Positions 9,067 to 18,273 of a stretch of 64,000 nucleotides of DNA are shown piece after piece (within the stretch, counting starts at the first letter, position 1; each line of letters opens with the position of its first letter). Under the pieces are notes generated by a model. It was not told where the DNA came from and did no database searches. It saw only the letters and a program-made list of their open reading frames with translations. A program made the translations under genes and the position numbers. Source of the DNA: Ornithinibacillus caprae (lineage in GTDB: Bacteria > Bacillota > Bacilli > Bacillales > Amphibacillaceae); contig NZ_WOCA01000001.1 in NCBI RefSeq assembly GCF_009728145.1, positions 248,001 to 312,000 on the forward strand, in the 5' to 3' direction.

Positions 9067-10200
9067 TTGTTGAAGAAGATTCGGATCGTAATTGCAGATA
9101 CAAATAAAGATTATTTAGAATCACTTGGTGCTTATATGCGTACATCAAGTAACAGTAAACAATTTATTGTCACGTATTTTTCAAATTTTGAATCATTACA
9201 GAAATATATTCATCAAGGGGAAATCATTGACATTTTACTAATAAGTCCTGAGATGAATCGATCAGATATACAAACATCTAAAGACACCTTGGTTATTTTA
9301 TTGGAGGATGATGCCTTAGCTCGTTCTGTAAAGTCACATCCAACGATTTATAGATATCAAAGATTAGACCAGCTCGTTGCTAATATTCTAGGTCAGTATT
9401 ATGAAAATAATGAAGAAGCTGGAAAGCTATTGGTTCGAACGAATCAAACTAAGATTATTTCCGTTTATTCCCCAAATGGTGGAACAGGAAAAACAACAGT
9501 TGCCGTAAATCTCTGTAAACAGCTGGCAATTAATGATGCAAAGGTATTTTATTTAAATCTTGAAACTTTTAATTCGACAAAGTTATTTCTGTCTGATGAT
9601 GAAGAAGAGAATCCTTCTTTACAAATTTTTTATTACGCTAAAACGAATTCTAATCAATTACTTTCAAAGATTGAAACTTTAAAAAAGTATGATCCGTATT
9701 CTATGGTAAATTATTTTGATATCCAAATTAATGCAGAAGAAATGCTTGAGTTAACTGATGAAACTATTAATCGGTTAATAAAAGGTCTGTTAGAAACAAA
9801 TACATATGATTATATTGTTTTAGATCTTGACAGCTCTTTACATGAAAGAAATATTACAGCAATTAAAGAATGTGATATTTTATTTTGGGTTGTAGCTAAT
9901 GATTTAACTGGAGTGCTCAAAACTAAATCATTATTAGATGAAGAAGAGAAGTTATTTGGGAGAGAAAATCTTGTCAAAGACAAGATGTCGCTTATTCTAA
10001 ATAAGTTTAATGGAAATTTAATTGGAGATTTCAGTGAAGTTGAATTAACTATTGATGGTTATTTACCATTCATACAAAATTGGATCCATCACCAATCAAA
10101 AGTAGATTTATTAGGGAATGATGAATTTAATCAAGAATTACAAACGATTATTAGAAAAATTATAGTTAATGATGGGGAAGGAGTAGTCAATAGTGGATGA
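9067..10200 (+). CDS. tadZ: TadZ/CpaE-like pilus-assembly ATPase (MinD/ParA family)
   Basis: Probable localisation factor for the Tad machine. Residues 1-110 form a receiver-like domain that starts IRIVIADTNKDYLESL but lacks a convincing phospho-acceptor triad. Residues about 128-370 are a MinD/ParA ATPase with Walker A PNGGTGKTTVAVNL (Lys 142); the extra signature lysine of deviant Walker A sites is Asn here. A YDYIVLDLDSSLHERN segment serves as Walker B. This receiver-plus-MinD layout is diagnostic of TadZ/CpaE. Start TTG 9067 follows GGTGGTG; TTG 9070 is equally possible. It overlaps tadA by 8 bases, so it opens the pilus operon. Confidence 0.88.
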   Translation: MLKKIRIVIADTNKDYLESLGAYMRTSSNSKQFIVTYFSNFESLQKYIHQGEIIDILLISPEMNRSDIQTSKDTLVILLEDDALARSVKSHPTIYRYQRLDQLVANILGQYYENNEEAGKLLVRTNQTKIISVYSPNGGTGKTTVAVNLCKQLAINDAKVFYLNLETFNSTKLFLSDDEEENPSLQIFYYAKTNSNQLLSKIETLKKYDPYSMVNYFDIQINAEEMLELTDETINRLIKGLLETNTYDYIVLDLDSSLHERNITAIKECDILFWVVANDLTGVLKTKSLLDEEEKLFGRENLVKDKMSLILNKFNGNLIGDFSEVELTIDGYLPFIQNWIHHQSKVDLLGNDEFNQELQTIIRKIIVNDGEGVVNSG

Positions 10201-11428
10201 TGACAAGATTGTAAAGACGTTAATTAAGCAATTACGTGAAACGCTTGATTTAATGCACTCCATCTCTAATGAGGAACTAATTGAATACGTTGAAGCTGCG
10301 GTTTTTGATTATGCAAAAGAGGAGAAATTAAAATCTAATGAAATTAAATATTTGGTAGAGAGGATATTTAATGCTTTCAGAGGTTACGATGTTTTACAAC
10401 CTTTAATTGATGATAAATCTATAACGGAGATCATGGTAAATAATCATAAGGAAGTTTTTATAGAAAGAAATGGAGTGACAACCCAGGTCGATGTTCAGTT
10501 TGAGAGTGAGCAAAAACTTGAGGATATTATACAGGCTATAGTATCTAGAGTGAATCGTGTTGTAAATGAATCATCACCAATTGTTGATGCGAGACTAAGT
10601 GATGGTTCTAGGGTAAATGTTGTATTACCTCCAATTGCCTTAAAAGGGCCAGTTATGACTATTCGTAAATTCCCTGCCAATCCATTAACAATTGAAGATT
10701 TAATAGCCTATAGATCCATTACAAGAGAAGCGGCAGATTTCTTACAAAAGTTAGTTGTTTCTAAATACAATATTTTTATTAGTGGGGGTACTGGTTCAGG
10801 AAAAACAACATTTTTAAACGTATTATCTAATTTCATTCCAAAGGATGAACGGATTATAACAATAGAAGATTCAGCGGAATTACAAATTAAAAGTGTTCCT
10901 AACTTAGTTAGTATGGAAACGAGAAATGCTAACACAGAAGGAAAAGGAGAAATAACCATTCGTGATTTAATCCGAACATCCTTACGTATGAGGCCAGACC
11001 GTATTATTGTTGGGGAGGTTCGTGGAGCTGAAGCTCTTGATATGCTACAAGCCATGAACACTGGTCACGATGGATCTCTATCTACAGGACATGCAAACTC
11101 AACAAAAGATATGTTGAGCAGATTAGAGACAATGGTGTTAAACGGTGCAGAACTCCCTGTAAGTGTAATTCGAAAACAAATTAGTTCAGCCATTGACATT
11201 ATGATTCACTTAATGAGACTACGAGATAATACTAGAAAAGTTGTTGCCATTAGTGAAGTAGTTGATATTGAGAATGGAGAAGTTGTTCTCAACCCCATAT
11301 ATGAATTTGTTGAAGAAGGAGAAACAGAGGAAGGAAAAGTAATTGGTGAGCTCAGATCTACAGGTAATCACATTTTAAATAAGTCAAAAGCACAATTGGC
11401 AGGAATTACAGTTGGAAGTAGTGGATAG
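10193..11428 (+). CDS. tadA: TadA/CpaF secretion ATPase
   Basis: A 411-residue type II/IV secretion ATPase that should power assembly of the Flp pilus. The N-terminal helical region is followed by a PAS-like N-domain and a RecA fold with Walker [10 protein letters not shown] (Lys 204), an [10 protein letters not shown] Asp box, a [13 protein letters not shown] Walker B region and a [13 protein letters not shown] His box. The full match to CpaF/TadA and the following TadB and TadC separate it from VirB11 ATPases. Start GTG 10193 overlaps the end of tadZ and has GGGGAAGGAG upstream. Confidence 0.95.
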   Translation: MDDDKIVKTLIKQLRETLDLMHSISNEELIEYVEAAVFDYAKEEKLKSNEIKYLVERIFNAFRGYDVLQPLIDDKSITEIMVNNHKEVFIERNGVTTQVDVQFESEQKLEDIIQAIVSRVNRVVNESSPIVDARLSDGSRVNVVLPPIALKGPVMTIRKFPANPLTIEDLIAYRSITREAADFLQKLVVSKYNIFISGGTGSGKTTFLNVLSNFIPKDERIITIEDSAELQIKSVPNLVSMETRNANTEGKGEITIRDLIRTSLRMRPDRIIVGEVRGAEALDMLQAMNTGHDGSLSTGHANSTKDMLSRLETMVLNGAELPVSVIRKQISSAIDIMIHLMRLRDNTRKVVAISEVVDIENGEVVLNPIYEFVEEGETEEGKVIGELRSTGNHILNKSKAQLAGITVGSSG

Positions 11429-11440
11429 GTGGGTGAAAAA

Positions 11441-12397
11441 ATGACAGATTTGGTTATTTTAATTATATTAATTGGGCTAATCATTACCTATATCTATGTA
11501 GTTGTTAAACGGAAAAAGAAAGAGAAGGAAATGCAAATGGAGCCCGCAGTTATTGAAAAGTTAAAACCAGATACTGAGCTAGAGCTACTAAAAAAACAAC
11601 ATTTTATGGAGAAAGTAAAGGAAAAATCGAACAGGGAAATTGAAGCTCATCTAGTTGACTATTCTGTTTATAGGTTAACCATAAAAGAATATTTCTTCTA
11701 TGCTATTTTAGCTGCAATTGTGTTCTTTTTTATTGGCTATTTATTTTACGAAAGCTTTATTGTTTCTTTTATTCTTGCGGGTTTAGGCTTCTTTTATCCT
11801 AAAATACAAAAGAAAAAATTACTTGAACAACGTAAGGAAAAACTTAAGGTTCAGTTCAAGGAAGCAATTGCATCATTATCTTCATCATTAGCTGCAGGAA
11901 GATCCATTGAGAATAGTTTCAAGGAGGTTGTAGCAGATTTATATTTACTCTATCCAGATCCTAACACATATATTATTCGTGAATTTGAAATTATAAACCG
12001 AAGGATTGAAAATGGTGAAACAGTTGAAAATGCTATACGTGACTTTAGCGTACGCTCTGACATAGAGGATATTATAAATTTTGCAAATGTATTTATTACA
12101 TGTAAACGAACTGGAGGCAACTTAGTAGAAGTTATTCGGAGAACCTCAGATATTATTAGTGAAAAGATTGACATTCAGCAGGAAGTTTCCGTCATGATTG
12201 CACAAAAAAGATTTGAATCAAGAATTCTAAGTGTTGCTCCATTAGGGATGATTTTACTCCTTAAATATAGTGCTGGCGATTACTTAGCACCCATGTATGA
12301 ATGGTCAAGTAGTGGTCCCATTATTATGACAGTTTGTTTAGCTATATTATTATTTGCATACTGGTTAAGTCAAAAAATAATGAATATTAAGGTGTGA
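11441..12397 (+). CDS. tadB: TadB-like pilus platform membrane protein
   Basis: An inner platform protein of the Tad apparatus. It has about 318 residues from ATG 11441, chosen because AGGTGGGTGA stands at good spacing; an in-frame GTG at 11429 directly after the tadA stop is less likely. There is a hydrophobic N-terminus, a charged linker (KRKKKEKEMQ), two membrane helices near residues 85-125, a T2SSF (GspF) domain with AIASLSSSLAAGRSIENSF, and two C-terminal membrane helices. It precedes tadC in the normal tadA-B-C order, 8 bases away. Confidence 0.9.
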   Translation: MTDLVILIILIGLIITYIYVVVKRKKKEKEMQMEPAVIEKLKPDTELELLKKQHFMEKVKEKSNREIEAHLVDYSVYRLTIKEYFFYAILAAIVFFFIGYLFYESFIVSFILAGLGFFYPKIQKKKLLEQRKEKLKVQFKEAIASLSSSLAAGRSIENSFKEVVADLYLLYPDPNTYIIREFEIINRRIENGETVENAIRDFSVRSDIEDIINFANVFITCKRTGGNLVEVIRRTSDIISEKIDIQQEVSVMIAQKRFESRILSVAPLGMILLLKYSAGDYLAPMYEWSSSGPIIMTVCLAILLFAYWLSQKIMNIKV

Positions 12398-12404
12398 GCA
12401 AGTA

Positions 12405-13268
12405 ATGGTCTTTTATTTGGTTCCAGCGTTAGTCATAATATGTATTATTTTTGTTATATCTTTACGTGTTGGTAAACGATATGAAATTGTAATTGAACAA
12501 TTCAAAGGACAATATCCTTTTTTATTCATGGCACCAGTATCGCTGTATTTGATTGATCAGTATAAGATAATGGAACGACTCTATGGACAGATCGTTAAAG
12601 TTCAGCAAAAGATGATTAGCTTATATGGAAACAGAACAGCGTTACAGCATACTAGAATGTACTTGGCTCAACTTATTTCTATTATACTAATTTGTTTGGT
12701 TGCGACGCTACTTTTTACAGCATTAGCAGAAGGTGATGTGGCCATTTTAATAGTAGGTTTATTTTTCACTTTGATAATGCCTTATGCAATGGTTAATAAA
12801 CTTTCTAGTCAAGAAAAGGAGCGTAAAGACAAAATACTTATTGAGCTTCCAGAAGTAGTAAATAAATTAATATTGTTAATCAACGCAGGTGAAACTGTTC
12901 AACAGGCACTAGTTCGATGTGTAACAACAGCTAATAATCCAAACTCACCATTAATCGTGGAGTTAACAGAAGCTGTTAATAAAATGGTGAGTAATGAACC
13001 TTTCCATCAAGTGCTCAATGATTTTAGTAAAAAATGTGGAATTCAAGAAATATCTATTTTTACCACTACTATTTTACTTAACTATAGAAAAGGTGGAAAT
13101 GATTTAATTATCGCACTAAGAGATCTTTCCAGGGAGTTATGGGAAAAGAGAAAAAATATTTCTAAAACCAAAGGGGAAGAGGCATCTTCTAAATTGGTTT
13201 TTCCACTAATATTAATATTTGTGGCAGTAATGATTATAGTTGGTTATCCTGCAATTACGATTATGTAG
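12405..13268 (+). CDS. tadC: TadC-like pilus platform membrane protein
   Basis: The second GspF-family platform component, 287 residues. It opens with a membrane helix, has a paired helix near residues 85-130, then the T2SSF domain (LPEVVNKLILLINAGETVQQAL and YRKGGNDLIIALRDLSREL) and a final membrane helix. It is adjacent to tadB and likely forms a heteromeric platform with it. Its stop is followed 54 bases later by the pilin gene, whose own AGGAGG-like site (GGGAGG) allows higher expression. Confidence 0.9.
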   Translation: MVFYLVPALVIICIIFVISLRVGKRYEIVIEQFKGQYPFLFMAPVSLYLIDQYKIMERLYGQIVKVQQKMISLYGNRTALQHTRMYLAQLISIILICLVATLLFTALAEGDVAILIVGLFFTLIMPYAMVNKLSSQEKERKDKILIELPEVVNKLILLINAGETVQQALVRCVTTANNPNSPLIVELTEAVNKMVSNEPFHQVLNDFSKKCGIQEISIFTTTILLNYRKGGNDLIIALRDLSRELWEKRKNISKTKGEEASSKLVFPLILIFVAVMIIVGYPAITIM

Positions 13269-13322
13269 CAGCAGGTTTATCATAAAAAAATATAGAATTT
13301 AATATTTTGGGAGGAAAAACGA

Positions 13323-13514
13323 ATGGGGAAATTAAAGGATTTTATGTCAAGGTTTTGGAATGATGAAGAGGGACTACAAACACTGGAGATTTTATTGATC
13401 ATTGCAGTTGTTGTCTTCATCGCGTTGTTATTTAGGGAAACCATAATTGGTTGGGTAAACAAATTAATTGGCTTTGGTAATGACAATATCGATGACTTTA
13501 ATCCAGGGAATTAG
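13323..13514 (+). CDS. flp: Flp1-like type IVb pilin
   Basis: A 63-residue prepilin, probably the major subunit. The leader ends EEG, and the predicted TadV cleavage (G17/L18) would release LQTLE, with the required Glu at mature position +5, followed by a hydrophobic helix (ILLIIAVVVFIALLF). The mature pilin would be about 46 residues, typical of Flp. GGGAGG precedes ATG 13323. It resembles the Flp1-like (putative flagellin Flp1) group found in Firmicutes more than classical Flp, because the Phe-Tyr motif is absent. Confidence 0.85.
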   Translation: MGKLKDFMSRFWNDEEGLQTLEILLIIAVVVFIALLFRETIIGWVNKLIGFGNDNIDDFNPGN

Positions 13515-13541
13515 CAATTACCAAAATAGGAAGGTATTTGT

Positions 13542-14153
13542 ATGAGAAAAATAATGGATCAGTTCAAGCATGATACTAGAGGTAGCTTTACTTTAGAAGC
13601 AACTCTAATTTTTCCAATCCTTCTCATTTTAGTCCTGTTATTTGTATTTTTTAGTCTAGTAATCTATGAAAAGGTAACCTTACAATACAAAGCAAATCAA
13701 ATTGCAACTAGGATGGCACATACCTGGGGCAGTAGTACAATGAATATTGAAACAGGGGAACTCAATAAGTCCGATTATATTATTAACAATGGGGATGGTT
13801 TGTATTGGCGAATCACTTCAAATAATGGGTTTAACAAGTTTGGATTAAATTTAAGTGATAATGGTGTGGTATCCAAAAAGAAAGATAGAGTTGGCCAATA
13901 TGCTGGAAATGTTACGTTTGATAATGGATTGTTTGTCCAGGAAATTGTAGTATCACTCGATAAAAACCTTGCCCTTCCCAGTGTAATATCGGATATTTTT
14001 GGAGTTAGTAAAGTTGGTGCAACTGCAAAACATCCCGTAGTAGATCAAACGGAAATAATTCGTAACACTGACTTTATGCTATATGGGTTTGATTTATTCA
14101 AAGAGTATGCAGCTAAATATATTCCTTTTTTCAATAGAGATGATGAGAGTTAA
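13542..14153 (+). CDS. tadE: TadE-like pseudopilin
   Basis: A 203-residue protein with a class III signal: TRG14/SFTLE, Glu at mature +5, followed by a hydrophobic helix (about residues 20-45). The C-terminal ectodomain includes QIATRMAHTWGSS and a run ending KEYAAKYIPFFNRDDES. TadE pseudopilins are processed by the TadV peptidase and are thought to prime or cap the pilus. It stands between the pilin and the large TadG-like gene, as in other tad clusters. Confidence 0.83.
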   Translation: MRKIMDQFKHDTRGSFTLEATLIFPILLILVLLFVFFSLVIYEKVTLQYKANQIATRMAHTWGSSTMNIETGELNKSDYIINNGDGLYWRITSNNGFNKFGLNLSDNGVVSKKKDRVGQYAGNVTFDNGLFVQEIVVSLDKNLALPSVISDIFGVSKVGATAKHPVVDQTEIIRNTDFMLYGFDLFKEYAAKYIPFFNRDDES

Positions 14154-14186
14154 TGATTCTTTGAAAATGGGAAGGGGGAGGTATGT

Positions 14187-16415
14187 TTGAGACGATTTTT
14201 TAAAAAGATTTGGCATAAATTTTTCATCAATGAGCATGGTGCAGTTTCCATTTATTTAATAGTTGTAGCGTTACTTCTATTATTATTTAATGCCGTCTTA
14301 ATTGACTATGCTCGAATATTAGTGGCTGAACGTCAAACGGAAGAAGCAGCTAAAACAGCTTTGCGGTCAACAATGTCATCGTACAACACCTCATTGCAAA
14401 ATAAAGGATTGTTTGCATTTAACGGAAAACAAGGGGAAGCTGAAAATATATTTAGGGAAGTATTTCAAAAAAATCTCTCTACAGGTGAAGGGGAACAATT
14501 TAATTTCTTGGGATTACGCCCAGTAGAGGATGAAATCTCTCTAGATATACACTTAGAAAGAAGCCTAGCAAATAAGGATATTCTTAAATATCAAATTTTG
14601 GAGGAAATGAAATATAAGGCTCCAGTAGAAGTTGGATTATCCTTAATAAAGGACTTTTTATCTGTTTCGGAACAAGTAGAAGAAGCTTCAGACTATGCTA
14701 AAATTGCAAAAGAATTAAACGATGATGCTAAAGAACGAGAAGAGTTATTAGATGATGCAGAAGAATTGATTCAGGAAGCAAAAGATTTATTAGATAGTAT
14801 TCATGGGGAAATACACAATCCCTCTTCTTCCACTTATCCGAATGTTCAAGTTATTGAGGATATTCGTAGACATCATGTGAAATACACTGATGATCTGGAT
14901 GATATAGAGAATGCTGAACAAGAAGAGGATGAAGGTTCTGAAGAAGGGGAATCTGAAGGAGATGAAGCTGAAGAAATAGATGTAGAAGAACTTAAGGAAC
15001 GTACACGTACATTTAAAAATCAATCGTTGAGCCTACTAGACGACATAATAGCAACTTCTCGTAATGCTGTAGAGAAATTAGAGGATGCATTGGAATTAAT
15101 CGAAGAAGCTGAAGGAATCAATTCAGATATGTTAGATAAATTAGAAGATCATACCAATAGCGGTTCAAGTGGTGATTATGATAATGCTAAAGATGTTAGC
15201 GAAGAATTAAATGAAAGTACCGTGGGTGATAACACGGAGGGTAGTTTAGACGATTATGTATATGATGAAGAATTATTTACGAACTTAAAGGACACCGTTG
15301 AAAATGCAATTCAATCGTTAAGGGTTGAGAGTGGTCCAAGAACAGATGCTTTAATAACGAAATTAGAGAATGACTTTCGGCCAGCTATCGAAACAGACTT
15401 TGAACGTAATAAAGGTAGCATTATTAGGGATATCGATTTTTCAAGAGAATATCACACTAACACAACAAATAAAGTTGAAGAAGCTATAGATATTTTAGAA
15501 AATGGTCGGGCTGAATATAAGGATGCAGAGGATGAAATCACAGAAAAAGAAAATGAAGCAGATGAAGGGATGGATGAGAGTAAAGATCAACTAGAGGAAA
15601 TAGAAGATGCTATCAATAATGCTGCTGGTGCAGCAGGAGACAATCAAAAACTAGCCGAAATGGGACAAAAAGCAAATGATTATGGTGAAGCTATTGAAGC
15701 GAATAATCAAGAATTTTCAATGGAGGACAGAGACGACACGGCAGATGAGGCAATGTCTTTTATCGATACATTGTTTAAAAACTTAGGTAACGTGCTACTA
15801 ACTGCAAGAGATGAGGTATATATAAACGAATATATCTTAATGCGGTTTAATAGCCATGATTTTGATAAAAGCGGTTTTGAAGCTAATAAATTCGAAAATA
15901 ACCAAGTAGAATACATTATTTATGGGAAAGAACTTCACGGAATGAATTACTTTGCTGCTCTATCCGAAATATTTGCGGTTCGATTTGCTATTAATTTAGC
16001 GGCAGGATTTATGAGACCTGAAGCAAGAGGGTTTGGACCGTTTATTTGGGCTTATGCAATGGCATATTCTTTTGGGCAAACAGCTGATAATATGGTTGAT
16101 TTAACTAGTGGCCGTTCTATTTCACTTTATCCAGGAAAGAGAAGTCCGAGAATGAATTATAGAGATCACTTAAGGTTATTTTTATTTGCTCATCCAGAAG
16201 GGGGGAAGTTTGATAGATTAATGGCGGTTTTAGATGATGAAACCGGTGAAGATCTTAGAGAGCGATCCTCTTATGTTTCAGCTGAAGCAACAGCTTCTAT
16301 GAGATTATGGTTCCTACCACAAATTATTGATTTAATAGATTCAACAAACATTATCAATGGAAGAGTAGAAGGAAATAAATTTTTCATTGAAAAAGATGTT
16401 AACTTTTCATATTAA
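14187..16415 (+). CDS. Large TadG-like protein with acidic coiled-coil insert
   Basis: A 742-residue secreted or membrane-anchored protein. The N-terminus (basic stretch, G18/AVSIY, membrane helix about residues 20-42, then DYARILVAERQTEEAAKTAL) is of the TadE/TadG type, but there is no Glu at +5. Residues about 165-540 are very rich in Glu, Asp and Lys and predicted helical, like an extended stalk. Residues about 540-742 form a separate globular-looking domain (ELHGMNYFAALSEIFAVRFA, WFLPQIIDLIDSTNIINGR). That C-terminal domain, with its upstream flank, is present as a decayed copy at 17433. Start TTG 14187 follows GAAGGGGGAGG. The function is unknown; I infer a surface or assembly component of the pilus. 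Confidence 0.7.
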   Translation: MRRFFKKIWHKFFINEHGAVSIYLIVVALLLLLFNAVLIDYARILVAERQTEEAAKTALRSTMSSYNTSLQNKGLFAFNGKQGEAENIFREVFQKNLSTGEGEQFNFLGLRPVEDEISLDIHLERSLANKDILKYQILEEMKYKAPVEVGLSLIKDFLSVSEQVEEASDYAKIAKELNDDAKEREELLDDAEELIQEAKDLLDSIHGEIHNPSSSTYPNVQVIEDIRRHHVKYTDDLDDIENAEQEEDEGSEEGESEGDEAEEIDVEELKERTRTFKNQSLSLLDDIIATSRNAVEKLEDALELIEEAEGINSDMLDKLEDHTNSGSSGDYDNAKDVSEELNESTVGDNTEGSLDDYVYDEELFTNLKDTVENAIQSLRVESGPRTDALITKLENDFRPAIETDFERNKGSIIRDIDFSREYHTNTTNKVEEAIDILENGRAEYKDAEDEITEKENEADEGMDESKDQLEEIEDAINNAAGAAGDNQKLAEMGQKANDYGEAIEANNQEFSMEDRDDTADEAMSFIDTLFKNLGNVLLTARDEVYINEYILMRFNSHDFDKSGFEANKFENNQVEYIIYGKELHGMNYFAALSEIFAVRFAINLAAGFMRPEARGFGPFIWAYAMAYSFGQTADNMVDLTSGRSISLYPGKRSPRMNYRDHLRLFLFAHPEGGKFDRLMAVLDDETGEDLRERSSYVSAEATASMRLWFLPQIIDLIDSTNIINGRVEGNKFFIEKDVNFSY

Positions 16416-16437
16416 TTTTATACAGAGGTGGTTACTT

Positions 16438-17097
16438 ATGAAGAAAATAATGATGATTACCATTATGGTGTTTATTTCTTTTTTGGGATTAGTTGCGTGT
16501 AGTAATGATGATGCAAATGACGATAATATTGATGAGATCAAATCTGATAATGAAAATAATGATCAACAACAAGATGAAAATGATATAGAAGATGATGAGA
16601 AACAAGATAAAGTTAAAAAAGAAGATGAAGAGTCTTCTGGTGGAAAATTTGAAGTTGAAGTAGAAGATCAATTGGATCTTGGAATTGGAGACACTGGTAT
16701 TTTTGATACAACGTTAGGGAAATATGAAATGACTTTAAATAGTGCAGAATTATTAGGAACTGAATTGGATGGTGAAGAAACACTATTGGATGAATTGATC
16801 TTGCTTGAAATTACTATTAAAAATGTGAGTGATAGCAATATGAAAATTGAAGAATTAATGGAGTCCATGGGTGTTTCAAGTGATTTAGAAGGTTCCAATT
16901 CTTATGATGGAGCAGAGGATTTTGAAAGCATTGAAAAGTTTGAGGGTGACATTGCACCAGGTGAAGAGAAAACAGGAAAATTAATTACAGATGTTTACTC
17001 TGCAGATGAATATTACTTCAAAAAAGATTCCGGTAACATAGCCGCTGGAAGTAGTAACCAAGTAATTTGGACAATTAAAGCAGACGAGGTTAGATAA
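16438..17097 (+). CDS. DUF4352-like lipoprotein 1 of the Tad locus
   Basis: A 219-residue lipoprotein. The start is ATG 16438, behind GAGGTGG; reading further upstream would overlap the preceding gene. The signal peptide ends FLGLVAC, with Cys as the lipid anchor. A strongly acidic, Asn/Asp/Glu-rich linker of about 55 residues follows, then an Ig-like domain resembling DUF4352 (GDTGIFDTTLGKYEMTLNSA, then LLEITIKNVSD and a final SSNQVIWTIKADE). It lies 22 bases after the TadG-like gene and is probably co-transcribed. Two paralogues and one more distant relative follow within 4 kb. Confidence 0.8.
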   Translation: MKKIMMITIMVFISFLGLVACSNDDANDDNIDEIKSDNENNDQQQDENDIEDDEKQDKVKKEDEESSGGKFEVEVEDQLDLGIGDTGIFDTTLGKYEMTLNSAELLGTELDGEETLLDELILLEITIKNVSDSNMKIEELMESMGVSSDLEGSNSYDGAEDFESIEKFEGDIAPGEEKTGKLITDVYSADEYYFKKDSGNIAAGSSNQVIWTIKADEVR

Positions 17098-17131
17098 ATA
17101 GATTTTAGGCTGTAAGTTAATGAGAAAATCG

Positions 17132-17166
17132 AGCTATATTGTCATGTGACAAATGGCAATATAGCT
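17132..17166 (+). terminator. Hairpin after lipoprotein 1
   Basis: A 10-bp stem (AGCTATATTG with CAATATAGCT) encloses a 15-base loop that is itself partly palindromic. No T tract follows, so it could be a transcript-end or stability structure rather than a classical terminator. A related hairpin with a different, still paired stem follows lipoprotein 3 at 19631. Confidence 0.55.
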
Positions 17167-17324
17167 TAACCATATCAGTATACGATATCTTGAAGAGAAT
17201 ATTTTAAAAATTATCTTTTGTTTACTAGTTGGGTAGAGAGCTTGTGGAGATGAACTTAATTGTAGTCTAATACTATAGAAATATTTTCATATTGATATTA
17301 TTACAATTTTAATTAAGAGGTATC

Positions 17325-17423
17325 ATGATAAAAAAATCAGTTTAATAATTTCTATTGTATTCATAAGTTTATTTTTGGTGGCTTGCAGTGATTAAAATGA
17401 TACAGATAATGTAACTTAAGAAA
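17325..17423 (+). pseudogene. Remnant of a lipoprotein gene (signal peptide only)
   Basis: ATG 17325 with AAGAGG upstream starts a leader that breaks after a few codons. In the next frame a complete lipoprotein signal is legible (SLIISIVFISLFLVACSD, lipobox LVAC/S), then stop codons. This is what would remain of a paralogue of the neighbouring lipoproteins after frameshift and loss of its body. Confidence 0.7.
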
Positions 17424-17432
17424 AGATAATAC

Positions 17433-18243
17433 CGATGCAACTAGTTCGGCAGGTGAAAACCAGAAACTAGCTGAACTGAAACAAATTGTAAATGTTTATG
17501 GTGAAGCTATTGAAACGAATAACCGAAATTTTCAATGGAGGACCGTGACGACACGGCAGGTGAGGCAATGTCATTTATTGATACATCGTTTAAAAACTTG
17601 GGTAAGTTGACTACTAACTGCAAGAGATGAGGTATATATAAGCGACGAAAATATCTTATTGCGGTTTAATAGTCATAATCTTGATAAAAGCGGTTTTGAG
17701 GCTAATGCATTCGAAAATAACCAAATAGAATACATTATTTATGAGAAAGAACTTCACGGAATGAATTACTTTACTGCTTTATCTGAAATATTTGCAGTTC
17801 GATTTACTATTAATTTAGCAGCAAGATTTATGAGACTTAAAGCAAGAGGCTTTGGAACGTTTGTTTGGGCTTATGCACGAGGGTTTGCATTTACTTATAT
17901 TGCCATTGATATGGAAAGTATAATAGCTGGAAGTTAAATAGTGATATTCCCTTTTAGGGGGAATGCTGATGAAATGTTTACAATGGACAATAAGATCATT
18001 TGAGGCTATTTTTGTTCGCACACCCGGGAGGATGGAAGTTTGATAGATTGATGGCTATTCTTGATGATGAAATAGGTCAATATTTAAATGAAAGTTCAAC
18101 TTATATAAGCGCCCAAGCGACTTTTACTGTGAATTTATGGTTTCTGCCTCAAATTATCGATATCATTGATAACAAAAATATGATAAATGGCAGAGTTGAA
18201 GGAAATAGATTTTCATTGAAAAAGAAATTAAATTTTCAAATTA
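17433..18243 (+). pseudogene. Decayed duplicate of the TadG-like C-terminal half
   Basis: The stretch matches 15620-16400 of the TadG-like gene at DNA level with frameshifts and stops. The readable pieces are FNSHNLDKSGFEANAFENNQ and MNYFTALSEIFAVRF (from about 17659), and FDRLMAILDDEIGQYLNES and LWFLPQIIDIIDNKNMINGR (18030-18210). The N-terminal pilin-like part and most of the acidic helical region are missing. A block near 17900-18000 is diverged or replaced and contains an in-frame stop. The degree of decay suggests an old tandem duplication of the TadG-like 3' end together with its lipoprotein gene. Confidence 0.85.
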
Positions 18244-18273
18244 AAGAACAATTACTAAACGAGGGTGAAAGAA

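Noticed and set aside
10193-11428. VirB11-type conjugation ATPase
   Set aside because: Sequence and the directly following tadB and tadC identify CpaF/TadA; no conjugation genes are near.
14790-15023. Minus-strand open frame within the TadG-like gene, and similar antisense frames in dnaK, dnaJ, deoC and mrpA
   Set aside because: They are antisense or out-of-frame shadows of strongly supported genes, with no ribosome-binding sites.
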